DNA from: Candidatus Ribeiella danica
GTDB lineage: Bacteria; Chloroflexota; Chloroflexia; Chloroflexales; Roseiflexaceae
Direction: 5' to 3'
Assembly (NCBI GenBank): GCA_016717335.1
Contig: JADKFS010000018.1
Coordinates: 248,001-312,000 of the forward strand
Length of the DNA: 64,000 nucleotides
Shown piece by piece: positions 1-7,985 of the stretch. Numbering within the stretch: position 1 is the first letter of the stretch; every line of letters starts with the position of its first letter. Made by a program: the position numbers and the translations under genes. The notes under the pieces are model-generated. The model was given only the letters and a program-made list of their open reading frames with translations, was not told where the DNA came from and did no database searches.

Positions 1-1617
<1,617 letters not shown>

Positions 1618-1667
1618 TGGTTATTCCTCGCATCCATATTTGACACAACTTACGCAGTCGGCGATGG

Positions 1668-1813
1668 GAAACCCCACCCCCTGCCCCCTCCCCGCGGCGC
1701 GGGGAGGGGGTGAAGATGGGCGGTGTGGCGGTTGCGGCTGCGCCGCAACCGCCACACCGCTCCCGATATCCCCCCGCTCTCCAGTGGGGGAGCGGGGGGG
1801 TAGGGGGGTGAGA
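1668..1813. repeat. Cloverleaf element copy A (closing stem, two G/C hairpins, variable central hairpin)
   Basis: A closing stem pairs 1675-1687 (CACCCCCTGCCCC) with about 1796-1810 (GGGGTAGGGGGGTG). Inside it are a left hairpin (about 1688-1710), a perfect central hairpin with 19-bp arms at 1720-1738 and 1742-1760 around the loop TGC, and a right hairpin (about 1771-1797). The central stem sequence is not shared with the other copies, while the flanking hairpins are. It lies between two codirectional minus-strand genes. Confidence 0.8.
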
Positions 1814-1853
1814 GAGCACCACCGCATAACTGGTGTATTTGAAAAGCACTGGG

Positions 1854-1876
1854 CTATCGTCTATCGTCGATCGTCC
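1854..1876. repeat. Heptanucleotide tandem repeat, ATCGTCN family
   Basis: Three tandem units of the type ATCGTCT/ATCGTCG/ATCGTCC lie just downstream of the transaldolase-like gene stop. The same 7-nt motif recurs at 56022-56096. Confidence 0.7.
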
Positions 1877-1886
1877 TCGGCCTGCG

Positions 1887-2969
1887 CTAAAACACGTCCG
1901 GGTTCGGCAGCATGAAGTCGCGCATGACGCCGACGAAGCTGTGCCAGGCCTCGACGAACGAGCGCAGCGTGCGCACCGTCGCGCCGAACGTGTCGAACTC
2001 GGCCGCCGTCATGCCGTCCTCGTCGTAGGCGCGGCGGAAATCGGGGATGCGGCTGTAGAGTGCCTCGACGATCTCCGCCGCGACCGGCTCGTGCATGCGC
2101 GGCGTGGGCTTGACGTCCGACGCGTTGTACTTCACCTGCCACTCCCACGGCAGCGTCAGCGTCACGTCGCCGCCGACGAACTCGGTCCAGTGCAGGAAGT
2201 TGCGGTACGCCGCCGAGAGCAGCCGCGCGCGGTAGCCGCGCGCCTGGTAGATCTCGTAGGCCTTCTTGAAGCAGGCGACGCCGCACCACTCCAGGTACTC
2301 AGGGTTGACGTCGATCCGGTCGCGCTTGGCGACCACCTTCATCCAGTCGTCGGTGCGCCCGACCATCATCGTCACGACCGGCGACATGGTCGAAATGGCC
2401 TTGCCCTCGGCCTCGCGCCGCCGCAGGCCGCGCTCGATCGCCTCGGCGGCGGCCAGCACCTGCGGCACGGTGAAGCTGACGGTGATGTTCAGGTTGACTC
2501 CGCGGTAGGTGGCCTCTTCGACCATGCCGATGCCGGCGCTGGTGGCCGGCACCTTGACCTGCATATTCGGCGCAAGCGCGGCGAACGAGGTCGCCTGCGC
2601 GAGGATCGCGTCGCCGCTGCGGTACAGGGCCGGGTCGGTCTGGATCGACAGCCGGCCCCACTTATGCTGCTCGCGCTCGTGCACCGGCAGCAGCAGCTTC
2701 GCGCCGTTCAGCGCCAGCTCCTGGTACACCTGCCAGCTCACCTGCGTCTCGGTCCAGCTGGGATTCTCGGCGATCGCCTGCAGGATGCGCTCGCGCCACA
2801 GGTGCATCTCTTTCTTGAGCACGCTCAGCACGATCACCGGGTTGCTGGTCGCGCCGGTCGCGCCGCGCGCGATCGCGTAGGTCAGCTCCTCGACCGAGCA
2901 CGAGTCATTCCAGTACATCGTCGGCGTGGTGAGCGTCATTTCGTGGAGCGGGCCGTTAGCGGCGGTCAT
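1887..2969 (-). CDS. Transaldolase-family protein in the inositol cluster
   Basis: A 360-aa class I aldolase-type (TIM barrel) protein of the transaldolase family. Visible signatures are an early Asp in MYWNDSCSVEEL (about residue 22), TSNPVIVLS (about 41-49), the Schiff-base Lys in NMQVKVPAT (Lys139), and GVNLNITVSFTVPQVLAA after it. The ATG at 2969 is preceded by a strong GGAGGAGAAGG-type ribosome site. The gene sits 81 bp after iolB and before iolD on the same strand, so it is probably cotranscribed. A transaldolase is not a standard step of the Bacillus iol pathway. It might replace the IolJ aldolase or feed the pentose phosphate pathway, but the substrate cannot be told from sequence. 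The family call is firm; the function is inferred only from context. Confidence 0.85.
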   Translation of the reverse strand: MTAANGPLHEMTLTTPTMYWNDSCSVEELTYAIARGATGATSNPVIVLSVLKKEMHLWRERILQAIAENPSWTETQVSWQVYQELALNGAKLLLPVHEREQHKWGRLSIQTDPALYRSGDAILAQATSFAALAPNMQVKVPATSAGIGMVEEATYRGVNLNITVSFTVPQVLAAAEAIERGLRRREAEGKAISTMSPVVTMMVGRTDDWMKVVAKRDRIDVNPEYLEWCGVACFKKAYEIYQARGYRARLLSAAYRNFLHWTEFVGGDVTLTLPWEWQVKYNASDVKPTPRMHEPVAAEIVEALYSRIPDFRRAYDEDGMTAAEFDTFGATVRTLRSFVEAWHSFVGVMRDFMLPNPDVF

Positions 2970-2988
2970 AGCCTTCTCCTCCGGTAAT

Positions 2989-3065
2989 CGGTAGCTGGTA
3001 GTCGGTAGTCAATGCTCGAGAGCGACCAGCTACTGACTACTGATTACTGATTACTGACTACTGAC
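2989..3065. repeat. Heptanucleotide tandem repeat, CAGTAGT family
   Basis: Degenerate units of the form TACTGAC/TACTGAT/GGTAGTC run through the iolB-transaldolase gap. The TAA stop and last four or five codons of iolB (VSSQ) are inside the repeat. The same family occurs at 14160-14189 and 39454-39478. Confidence 0.8.
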
Positions 3066-3953
3066 ATCGTAGATCGGCACCCGCGGGTCGCGCGCCCGGT
3101 AGGTCTCTTTGACCCAGGCGTGCTGCGGGTCCTCGTAGTTGGCGAGCGACTGCGCGCTGCCGGCGAGCACGTTCAGGTAGTAGGTGGTGTAGCCGGGCGG
3201 GCTGCTGACCGGGTGGTAGCCCTCGGGGATCAGCACGGCGTCGTCGCTCTGCGCCATCAGCGTGGCGTCGACCGGCCGGCCGGCCTGCGCCAGCGGCGAC
3301 TCGGCGCCGGTGTAGACGCGCTGCACCGCGAAGCCGCCCGGCCGGTCGAGCTTGTAGTAGTAGACCTCCTCCAGGTCGGCCTCGACGAGCGTCCCGTCGG
3401 GCGCCTGCCGGTGGACGTCGTGCTTGTGCGGCGGGTAGCTCGACCAGTTGCCGCCGGGGGTGTAGACCTCGACGACCACTAGCCGCTGGCAGGGAAAGCC
3501 CGGCGGCAGGATGCCATTGATCTGGCGGGTGGCGTTGTCGCCGCCGCGGATCTCGATCGGAACGTCGGCGGGCGAGACCAGCCGCGGCTCGTGGTCCTGG
3601 TCGGCCGCGGCCCAGGCGGCGGCGAACTCGCAGTCGACGGCCGAGCTGACCGTCAGGCTGGTGCGGTGCGGCAGGTACAGCGCGTGCGGCAGGCCGGCGA
3701 ACACGCTCGCGCGCCCGCCGACGCCACGCCACTCGCCGCGGCTCGACTCGACGTCGAACGCGCCGCTCAGCGCGACCAGCGCCAGCTCGTGCTCGCCCGT
3801 CTCGAACGACCACGCCCGGCCGGCGCCCAGCCGGCGCACCTGGAAGTGGATGAAGTCCCAGCCGGCCAGCTCCGGCGTCACCTCGACGACCACGTCCGGG
3901 TCGCGCGAGCCGCCGGGATGAACGATCAGATTCCGCTCAGAGTACTGCTGCAT
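3051..3953 (-). CDS. iolB: 5-deoxy-glucuronate isomerase IolB
   Basis: Isomerises 5-deoxy-D-glucuronate to 2-deoxy-5-keto-D-gluconate, the step after IolD. The 300-aa product is a bicupin. The N-terminal cupin begins YSERNLIVHPGGS. The C-terminal cupin carries the metal-site stretch SSYPPHKHDVH followed by LEEVYYYKLDRPGGF and ending YLNVLAG. The frame is open to 4052, but the ATG at 3953 (MQQYSERN) is preferred because it matches family N-termini and has a GGAAGG ribosome site about 8 nt upstream. A LacI-type operator (3973-3987) lies 20 bp in front of this start. It is 139 bp downstream of the regulator gene. The last residues are encoded by a 7-nt repeat tract, suggesting the repeat replaced the original C-terminal codons. 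Confidence 0.93.
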   Translation of the reverse strand: MQQYSERNLIVHPGGSRDPDVVVEVTPELAGWDFIHFQVRRLGAGRAWSFETGEHELALVALSGAFDVESSRGEWRGVGGRASVFAGLPHALYLPHRTSLTVSSAVDCEFAAAWAAADQDHEPRLVSPADVPIEIRGGDNATRQINGILPPGFPCQRLVVVEVYTPGGNWSSYPPHKHDVHRQAPDGTLVEADLEEVYYYKLDRPGGFAVQRVYTGAESPLAQAGRPVDATLMAQSDDAVLIPEGYHPVSSPPGYTTYYLNVLAGSAQSLANYEDPQHAWVKETYRARDPRVPIYDVSSQ

Positions 3954-3972
3954 ATGCACCTTCCGCATGTTG

Positions 3973-3987
3973 ATGCAAACGTCTGCA
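3973..3987. promoter_or_regulatory. LacI-family operator in front of iolB
   Basis: The palindrome-like ATGCAAACGTCTGCA has the central CG typical of LacI-family sites. It is the exact reverse complement of the site at 5237-5251 in front of the regulator gene, and it sits 20 bp upstream of the iolB start. Duplication in front of both transcription units supports a shared operator. Confidence 0.8.
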
Positions 3988-4092
3988 CTAGGGGATACAA
4001 ACCAACGCCGCCAGGGCCACGTACGCGAGCGCTCCTTGTCGGCATCGACCAAAATACCTCTCGTATGCTCACAGGCAGTCGGAGACGGAGCG

Positions 4093-5127
4093 TCAGCCAG
4101 GAGGCCATGATGTGGAGCTGGCGCGCGGCACGAGCGTTGGCCGAATGAGATGGTTCTGGACCGGCCGGTTGTCGAGCAAATCGAGGATCATCTGCATCGC
4201 CACGCAGCCGAGCTGCATCTTCGGCTGCCGGATCGTCGTCAGCGCGGGGGTGACATACAGCGACATCGCGATATCGTCGAAGCCGACGACGCTGAGCTGC
4301 TGCGGGACGGCCACGCCGCGCTCGCGGCAGGCCATCAGGGCGCCGATCGCAATCGTATCGTTGTAGCAGAAGATCGCCGAGACGCCCGCGCCGAGCGGCT
4401 GGGGCAGCAGCGCCTGCCCGGCCTCGACATCGCCCTCGTGGCGCGTGTCCTCGGCCGGGGCGATCGCCACCCAAGCGGCGTCGGCCTGCACGCCGGCGGC
4501 CGCGAGCGCGTCGCAGTAGCCCGCCAGGCGCTGCCGGTTCGACTTTGGGCGATTGCCGGCACCCAGGTAGCCGATCGCGCGATGCCCGAGCTGGAGCAGG
4601 TGCTCGACCGCCAGCCGCGCGCCGTAGTAGTCGTCCACCGCGACGGAGTACAGCACGTTCGACGGGTCTTCGGCCTGACTGTTGATCAGCACCGTCGGCA
4701 CCGCCGCGCGCAGCAGCCACTGTGTGTGGCTGCTGCTGATGCGCGAGTCGGCGACGATAATGCCGTCGACGCGCCGGTGCTGAAAGGTCTCGATCACCGC
4801 CATCTCCTGGGCCGGGTCGCTGTGCGAGGTGCTCAGGAACACGCTGAACCCGGCCGCGTAGGCGCCGTCCTCGACGCCCTTCGCCACGTCGGCGAAGAAC
4901 GGGTCGGCGATCGAGGTGACCACCAGGCCGATCGTATTGGTTCGCCTGGTCTGCAGGCTCTGGGCGATGCCGTTGGGCGTATAGCCCATCTCGCGGGCAA
5001 GATGATGGATCTGCGCGCGCATGTCGGCGCTGATCAAGGGGCTATCGCGCAGCGCCCGCGACACGGTGGAGTTGGCCACGCCGGCGGCCTGCGCGATATC
5101 TTCGATTGATGGACGTCGTCGGCTCAT
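4093..5127 (-). CDS. LacI-family transcriptional regulator of the inositol genes
   Basis: A 344-aa repressor. The N-terminal helix-turn-helix IEDIAQAAGVANSTVSRAL (about residues 8-26) is followed by the hinge helix region MGYTPNGIAQSLQTRR and a periplasmic-binding-like sugar domain (GLVVTSIADPFFADVAKGVE, then VDGIIVADSR, ending with GFDDIAMSLYVTPALTTIRQP). ATG at 5127. It is the first gene of a minus-strand run ending with iolB, transaldolase and iolD. Two identical operators flank it: one over its own promoter (autoregulation) and one before iolB. By context it probably senses inositol or an iol intermediate. A gene symbol such as iolR is avoided because the classical IolR of Bacillus is a DeoR protein. 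Confidence 0.92.
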   Translation of the reverse strand: MSRRRPSIEDIAQAAGVANSTVSRALRDSPLISADMRAQIHHLAREMGYTPNGIAQSLQTRRTNTIGLVVTSIADPFFADVAKGVEDGAYAAGFSVFLSTSHSDPAQEMAVIETFQHRRVDGIIVADSRISSSHTQWLLRAAVPTVLINSQAEDPSNVLYSVAVDDYYGARLAVEHLLQLGHRAIGYLGAGNRPKSNRQRLAGYCDALAAAGVQADAAWVAIAPAEDTRHEGDVEAGQALLPQPLGAGVSAIFCYNDTIAIGALMACRERGVAVPQQLSVVGFDDIAMSLYVTPALTTIRQPKMQLGCVAMQMILDLLDNRPVQNHLIRPTLVPRASSTSWPPG

Positions 5128-5236
5128 CGATCACTCGACCGCGAATTGGCGAGACAGGGCCAGGGCACGAGACGGAGGCGGTGATGCGTGGGAGACTCGC
5201 TGCGGGCGCCTGGGCAGAGGAGGGTGATTTCGATTA

Positions 5237-5251
5237 TGCAGACGTTTGCAT
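5237..5251. promoter_or_regulatory. LacI-family operator in front of the regulator gene
   Basis: TGCAGACGTTTGCAT is the exact reverse complement of the site at 3973-3987. It lies 11 bp downstream of the -10 box of the minus-strand promoter, so a bound repressor would block at or just after the transcription start. Confidence 0.8.
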
Positions 5252-5262
5252 TGAGTGAGCAT

Positions 5263-5291
5263 ACTATAGTCGATCGATTGGCGTTTGTCAA
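5263..5291 (-). promoter_or_regulatory. Sigma-70 promoter of the LacI-family regulator
   Basis: On the minus strand a perfect -35 TTGACA (5291-5286) is followed after exactly 17 nt by the -10 TATAGT (5268-5263). The operator at 5237-5251 overlaps the expected start region. This is the only classical -35/-10 promoter noticed in the window; others are of extended -10 type. Confidence 0.8.
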
Positions 5292-5307
5292 GGGGGGATT
5301 CTGTGGT

Positions 5308-5622
5308 TCACTTTTTCTCCGGGGCGCTGCGCCCCCGGCCCCCCGGCACCCAGCAGGTACCCGGGGAACCCGCGCCGGTTCCCCCAGCCCCCCTCCGGCA
5401 AGTGATGCCGTACTAGCTGCAAGCATTGCGGCGCATGCCCAGTACCCTTCGTTGGGCGCGAGTTGCAGCCCGCCGCGCCTGGATTCGGCCAGGCATGCGC
5501 GCCAAGCACTCAAACTGAGGCGGGATTCTTTTGGGGTCCAGGGGCGCACGCCCCGGCCGGGGGCGGCGGGGGTGGCGGCCCACCCCCGCCCGCGGGGGCA
5601 CGGGGGGCGCGCAGCCCCCCGC
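5308..5622. repeat. Composite REP/BIME-like element R1
   Basis: The left arm is the palindrome GGGGCGCTGCGCCCC near 5321-5337. The conserved core includes CCCTCCGGCAAGTGATGCCG, GCGGCGCATGCCC and TTCGTTGGGCGCGAGTTGCA. The right part has GGCATGCGCGCCAAG, AAACTGAGGCGGGATTC and TTGGGGTCCAGGGGCG. The core matches R3 (16374-16588) in reverse complement. This gap of about 750 bp before the next gene holds only repeats and no convincing gene. Confidence 0.8.
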
Positions 5623-5645
5623 TAGTCGTGTGCTCGCTAAGAGCG

Positions 5646-5791
5646 TCTGGATTCGGCCAGGCATGCGCGCCAAGCACTCAAACTGAGGCGGGATTCTTTT
5701 GGGGTCCAGGGGCGCACGCCCCGGCCGGGGGGCGGCGGGGGTGGCGGCCCACCCCCGCCCGCGGGGGCACGGGGGGCGCGCAGCCCCCGCA
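5646..5791. repeat. Tandem duplicate of the right half of element R1
   Basis: About 145 bp starting at TGGATTCGGCCAGGCATGCG repeats the stretch beginning at 5480 almost base for base, giving a period of 168 bp. The copy ends just before the promoter of the following lipoprotein gene. Confidence 0.85.
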
Positions 5792-5833
5792 CGGACCGAG
5801 TGGGGGATCGGGGGCGCGCAGCCCCCGCCACCC

Positions 5834-5842
5834 TGCTATAAT
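5834..5842 (+). promoter_or_regulatory. Extended -10 promoter TGcTATAAT
   Basis: TG at 5834-5835, one spacer base, then consensus TATAAT at 5837-5842, 37 bp upstream of the lipoprotein start. No -35 box is visible; the upstream DNA is repeat. Confidence 0.7.
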
Positions 5843-5878
5843 GTGCCCGCATTCGCCGACAGAATGAAGAGGTCTGCT

Positions 5879-7108
5879 ATGCCGCGCCACCTGCGACCCT
5901 TGCTCCTCGCCGTGCTGGCCCTGGCAGGGTGCGGCGCGTCGCCCACACCGGCGGCCCCCGCGCCGACAAGTGCGCCATCGTCGACGCCGGCCGCTACGGC
6001 GTTGCCCGCCGCGCCAGCTCCCACGCTGCCAGCTCCCACGGCTGAGCCGATAGCTACGGCAGCACCGGTCGCCGCCACGAGCGCCGCTGCTGCACCGACC
6101 GCGCCGGCGCTCGCACGCGCGCTGCAGCTCGCGGAGCCGCGCATGGAGGGCGAGGACGTGCGGGCAGCCCAGGCGGCGCTGCTCGCACTCGGCTACGGCG
6201 AGGTAGGTTCGGCCGACGGTGTCTTCGGCCCGCAGACCGCCGCCGCGGCGCGGCGCTTCCAGCTGGTCAATGGCCTGGATGCCGATGGGGTGATCGGCAA
6301 GGGCACCTGGTCGGCCCTCTTCGGCGCCGCGGCCCGGCGCGGCGACGGGGGCGCCCATGCGCAGACAAGCGTGATCCTCGACGCCGGCTTCTCCGGCTGG
6401 GTCGTCGGCGGCGCCTCCACCGCAGGCTGGCTCGCCCCCGCGGCGCTGGGCGGCGTCCCCGCCAACACGAGCTACACGCTCTACACGCTCGACGGCGCGC
6501 TCGGCCAGGTCAGCGGCGGGCCGCTGGAGCCGCCCGACCCCACCGCCGGCCCCTGCGGCGATCTCTTCACCGTAAAGCTGAGCCCCCAGCCGGACGCGGC
6601 CGGCGGCGCGCGGCCGATCGCGGTGCACGCACCCTGGAACCCGCTCCCGCGCGCGCCCGAGACGCTCGCCGCGAGCAGCGCGACCTACCGCCAGGCCGCG
6701 GCCGAGTGGCTCCAGTCGCAGGGCATCGCCGCGCCCGACGTGCGGATCGAGCGGATCGTGCGGGTGGACATCGAGGGCGACGGCGAGCCCGAGGTGCTGA
6801 TCAGCGCCACCCGCCAGACCGGCGAGTTCGGCATCCACCCGGCGGCCGGCGACTACTCATTCGTGCTGCTGCGCAAGGTTGTGGGCGGCGCGGTCCAGAC
6901 CATCCAGCTGCTCGGCGAGTACTACCCCGCCGCCGACGAGAACAACGTCGTCGGGACCAACCGGCTCATGGCGGTGCTCGACCTGAATGGCGACGGGCGG
7001 CTGGAGATGGTCGTCGGGAGCGACTACTACGAGGGGGCCAGCACGCTCGTCTTCGAGCTGCAGGGCCAGGCGGTGGCCCAGGTGCTGGCCGTGGGCTGCG
7101 GGGCGTAG
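5879..7108 (+). CDS. Lipoprotein with peptidoglycan-binding domain
   Basis: A predicted exported lipoprotein of 409 aa. From the ATG at 5879 the product begins MPRHLRPLLLAVLALAGCG, a signal peptide ending in the lipobox LAGC. A Pro/Ala/Thr-rich linker follows (about residues 20-75). A PGBD-type domain spans about 78-150, with EGEDVRAAQAALLALGY and ADGVFGPQTAAAARRFQ. The C-terminal third carries DIEGDGEPEVLIS and DLNGDGRLEMVVG, like FG-GAP/calcium-binding loops. An in-frame ATG at 5864 exists, but the AAGAGG ribosome site at 5867-5872 points to 5879. The gene stands alone with its own extended -10 promoter. Its likely place is the cell-wall side of the membrane; the specific function is unknown. 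Confidence 0.85.
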   Translation: MPRHLRPLLLAVLALAGCGASPTPAAPAPTSAPSSTPAATALPAAPAPTLPAPTAEPIATAAPVAATSAAAAPTAPALARALQLAEPRMEGEDVRAAQAALLALGYGEVGSADGVFGPQTAAAARRFQLVNGLDADGVIGKGTWSALFGAAARRGDGGAHAQTSVILDAGFSGWVVGGASTAGWLAPAALGGVPANTSYTLYTLDGALGQVSGGPLEPPDPTAGPCGDLFTVKLSPQPDAAGGARPIAVHAPWNPLPRAPETLAASSATYRQAAAEWLQSQGIAAPDVRIERIVRVDIEGDGEPEVLISATRQTGEFGIHPAAGDYSFVLLRKVVGGAVQTIQLLGEYYPAADENNVVGTNRLMAVLDLNGDGRLEMVVGSDYYEGASTLVFELQGQAVAQVLAVGCGA

Positions 7109-7269
7109 GCGGGCGCCTGCCGATCGTGCGGGCAAGCGGCTAAATACGCCGGCGGACGTTCTTAGCGGGGGAGCTTGACGAAAGACCGACGACGGAAGGC
7201 GAATCGTGCTATGGTCGGTGTTCCGCCTTCCGCCCAGAACCAGGCAAGTAGTTCGGCGACATCGGCGCG

Positions 7270-7536
7270 CTACTCGCCGCCGAACCTCCAGGGCTCTATG
7301 CGCATCTCTACGAGTGTCAGCACCACCAGCCCGACTATCCCCACGACCATACAGTGAACGACCAGGCCGACCAGGTTGAGCGGGCGCTGCGCCAGGCTGT
7401 CGGCGTGCCGGCTCCAGTAGCCGACTAGCACGACCGCCAGCGTCCAGATCGACCACAGCGCCAGCTGGAGACCCCGGCTCGCATCGCTTGCCGCAGCGCC
7501 CTCACGCCGACGCCCACTGAGCAGATAGCGGAACAT
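7270..7536 (-). CDS. Small membrane protein, function unknown
   Basis: An 88-aa protein with two hydrophobic segments (about LQLALWSIWTLAVVLVGY and LVGLVVHCMVVGIVGLVVL). The Arg-rich N-terminus MFRYLLSGRRREG suggests both ends are cytoplasmic. The ATG at 7536 has a good CTGGAGGTG ribosome site, and a TATAAT-like hexamer lies on the minus strand at 7570-7565. It is convergent with the lipoprotein gene. I do not recognise the family. The strong ribosome site and membrane pattern make it a likely real gene. Confidence 0.65.
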   Translation of the reverse strand: MFRYLLSGRRREGAAASDASRGLQLALWSIWTLAVVLVGYWSRHADSLAQRPLNLVGLVVHCMVVGIVGLVVLTLVEMRIEPWRFGGE

Positions 7537-7616
7537 ATCACACCTCCAGGCAGCTCTATGCCTGATTATAGGCGGTTCCGCATTTGGATAGTCTTCGATT
7601 TAGCCCTCCGGGTATT

Positions 7617-7920
7617 AGCATCCTATTAGGGCGCTGCGCCCCGGCCCTGCCAGAAGTTTTCTCCGGGGCGCAGCGCCCCCGGCCCCCCTCACCTGGTCAC
7701 CTGGTCACCTGGTCAGCTTTTCGCCGGGGCGCTGCGCCCCCGGCCCCCCTCCGGCAACTGATGCCGTCTCCATTTTAATGCGCGTGGCCCATGCCTCATA
7801 CCATTTCGAGCACGGCCTGTGCACATCCCGCCGCGTCTGGATTCCGCCAGGCATGCGCGTCAAGCGCTGAAGTAGAGGTGGGGTTATTTTTGGGGCCCAG
7901 GGGCGGGCAGCCCCCAGGCG
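7617..7920. repeat. Composite REP/BIME-like element R2
   Basis: Two GGGGCGC-AGCGCCCC-type palindromes lie near 7668-7685 and 7726-7742, with an 8-nt tandem repeat between them. The shared core follows (CCCTCCGGCAACTGATGCCG, GCACATCCCGCCGCG, GGCATGCGCGTCAAGCGCTG) and then GGGGCCCAGGGGCG. Same orientation as R1. It fills the gap between the small membrane gene and cphA. Confidence 0.8.
7690..7715. repeat. Octanucleotide tandem repeat, GGTCACCT family
   Basis: Three units of CACCTGGT are nested inside element R2. The same unit appears inside the coding sequence of three GT-C genes (37455-37483, 40212-40247, 42706-42745). Confidence 0.8.
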
Positions 7921-7946
7921 GCGCGCGCAAAAGCCGAGGCGAGATG

Positions 7947-7955
7947 TGGTACAAT
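7947..7955 (+). promoter_or_regulatory. Extended -10 promoter TGgTACAAT for cphA
   Basis: TG at 7947-7948, one base, TACAAT at 7950-7955, 31 bp upstream of the cphA ATG. No clear -35. Confidence 0.65.
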
Positions 7956-7985
7956 CGCCGCCGAAGCATCCCAGAGGAGAAAACA

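Noticed and set aside
3985..4023. Sigma-70 promoter in front of iolB
   Set aside because: Only a weak TTGTAT at 4000-3995 on the minus strand without a matching -35. The operator placement suggests a promoter, but the sequence does not show one clearly enough to list.
5463..5867. Pro/Gly-rich open frames over the REP-like elements
   Set aside because: Frames such as these arise from G/C palindromes without stops; they have no ribosome sites and repeat at other copies.
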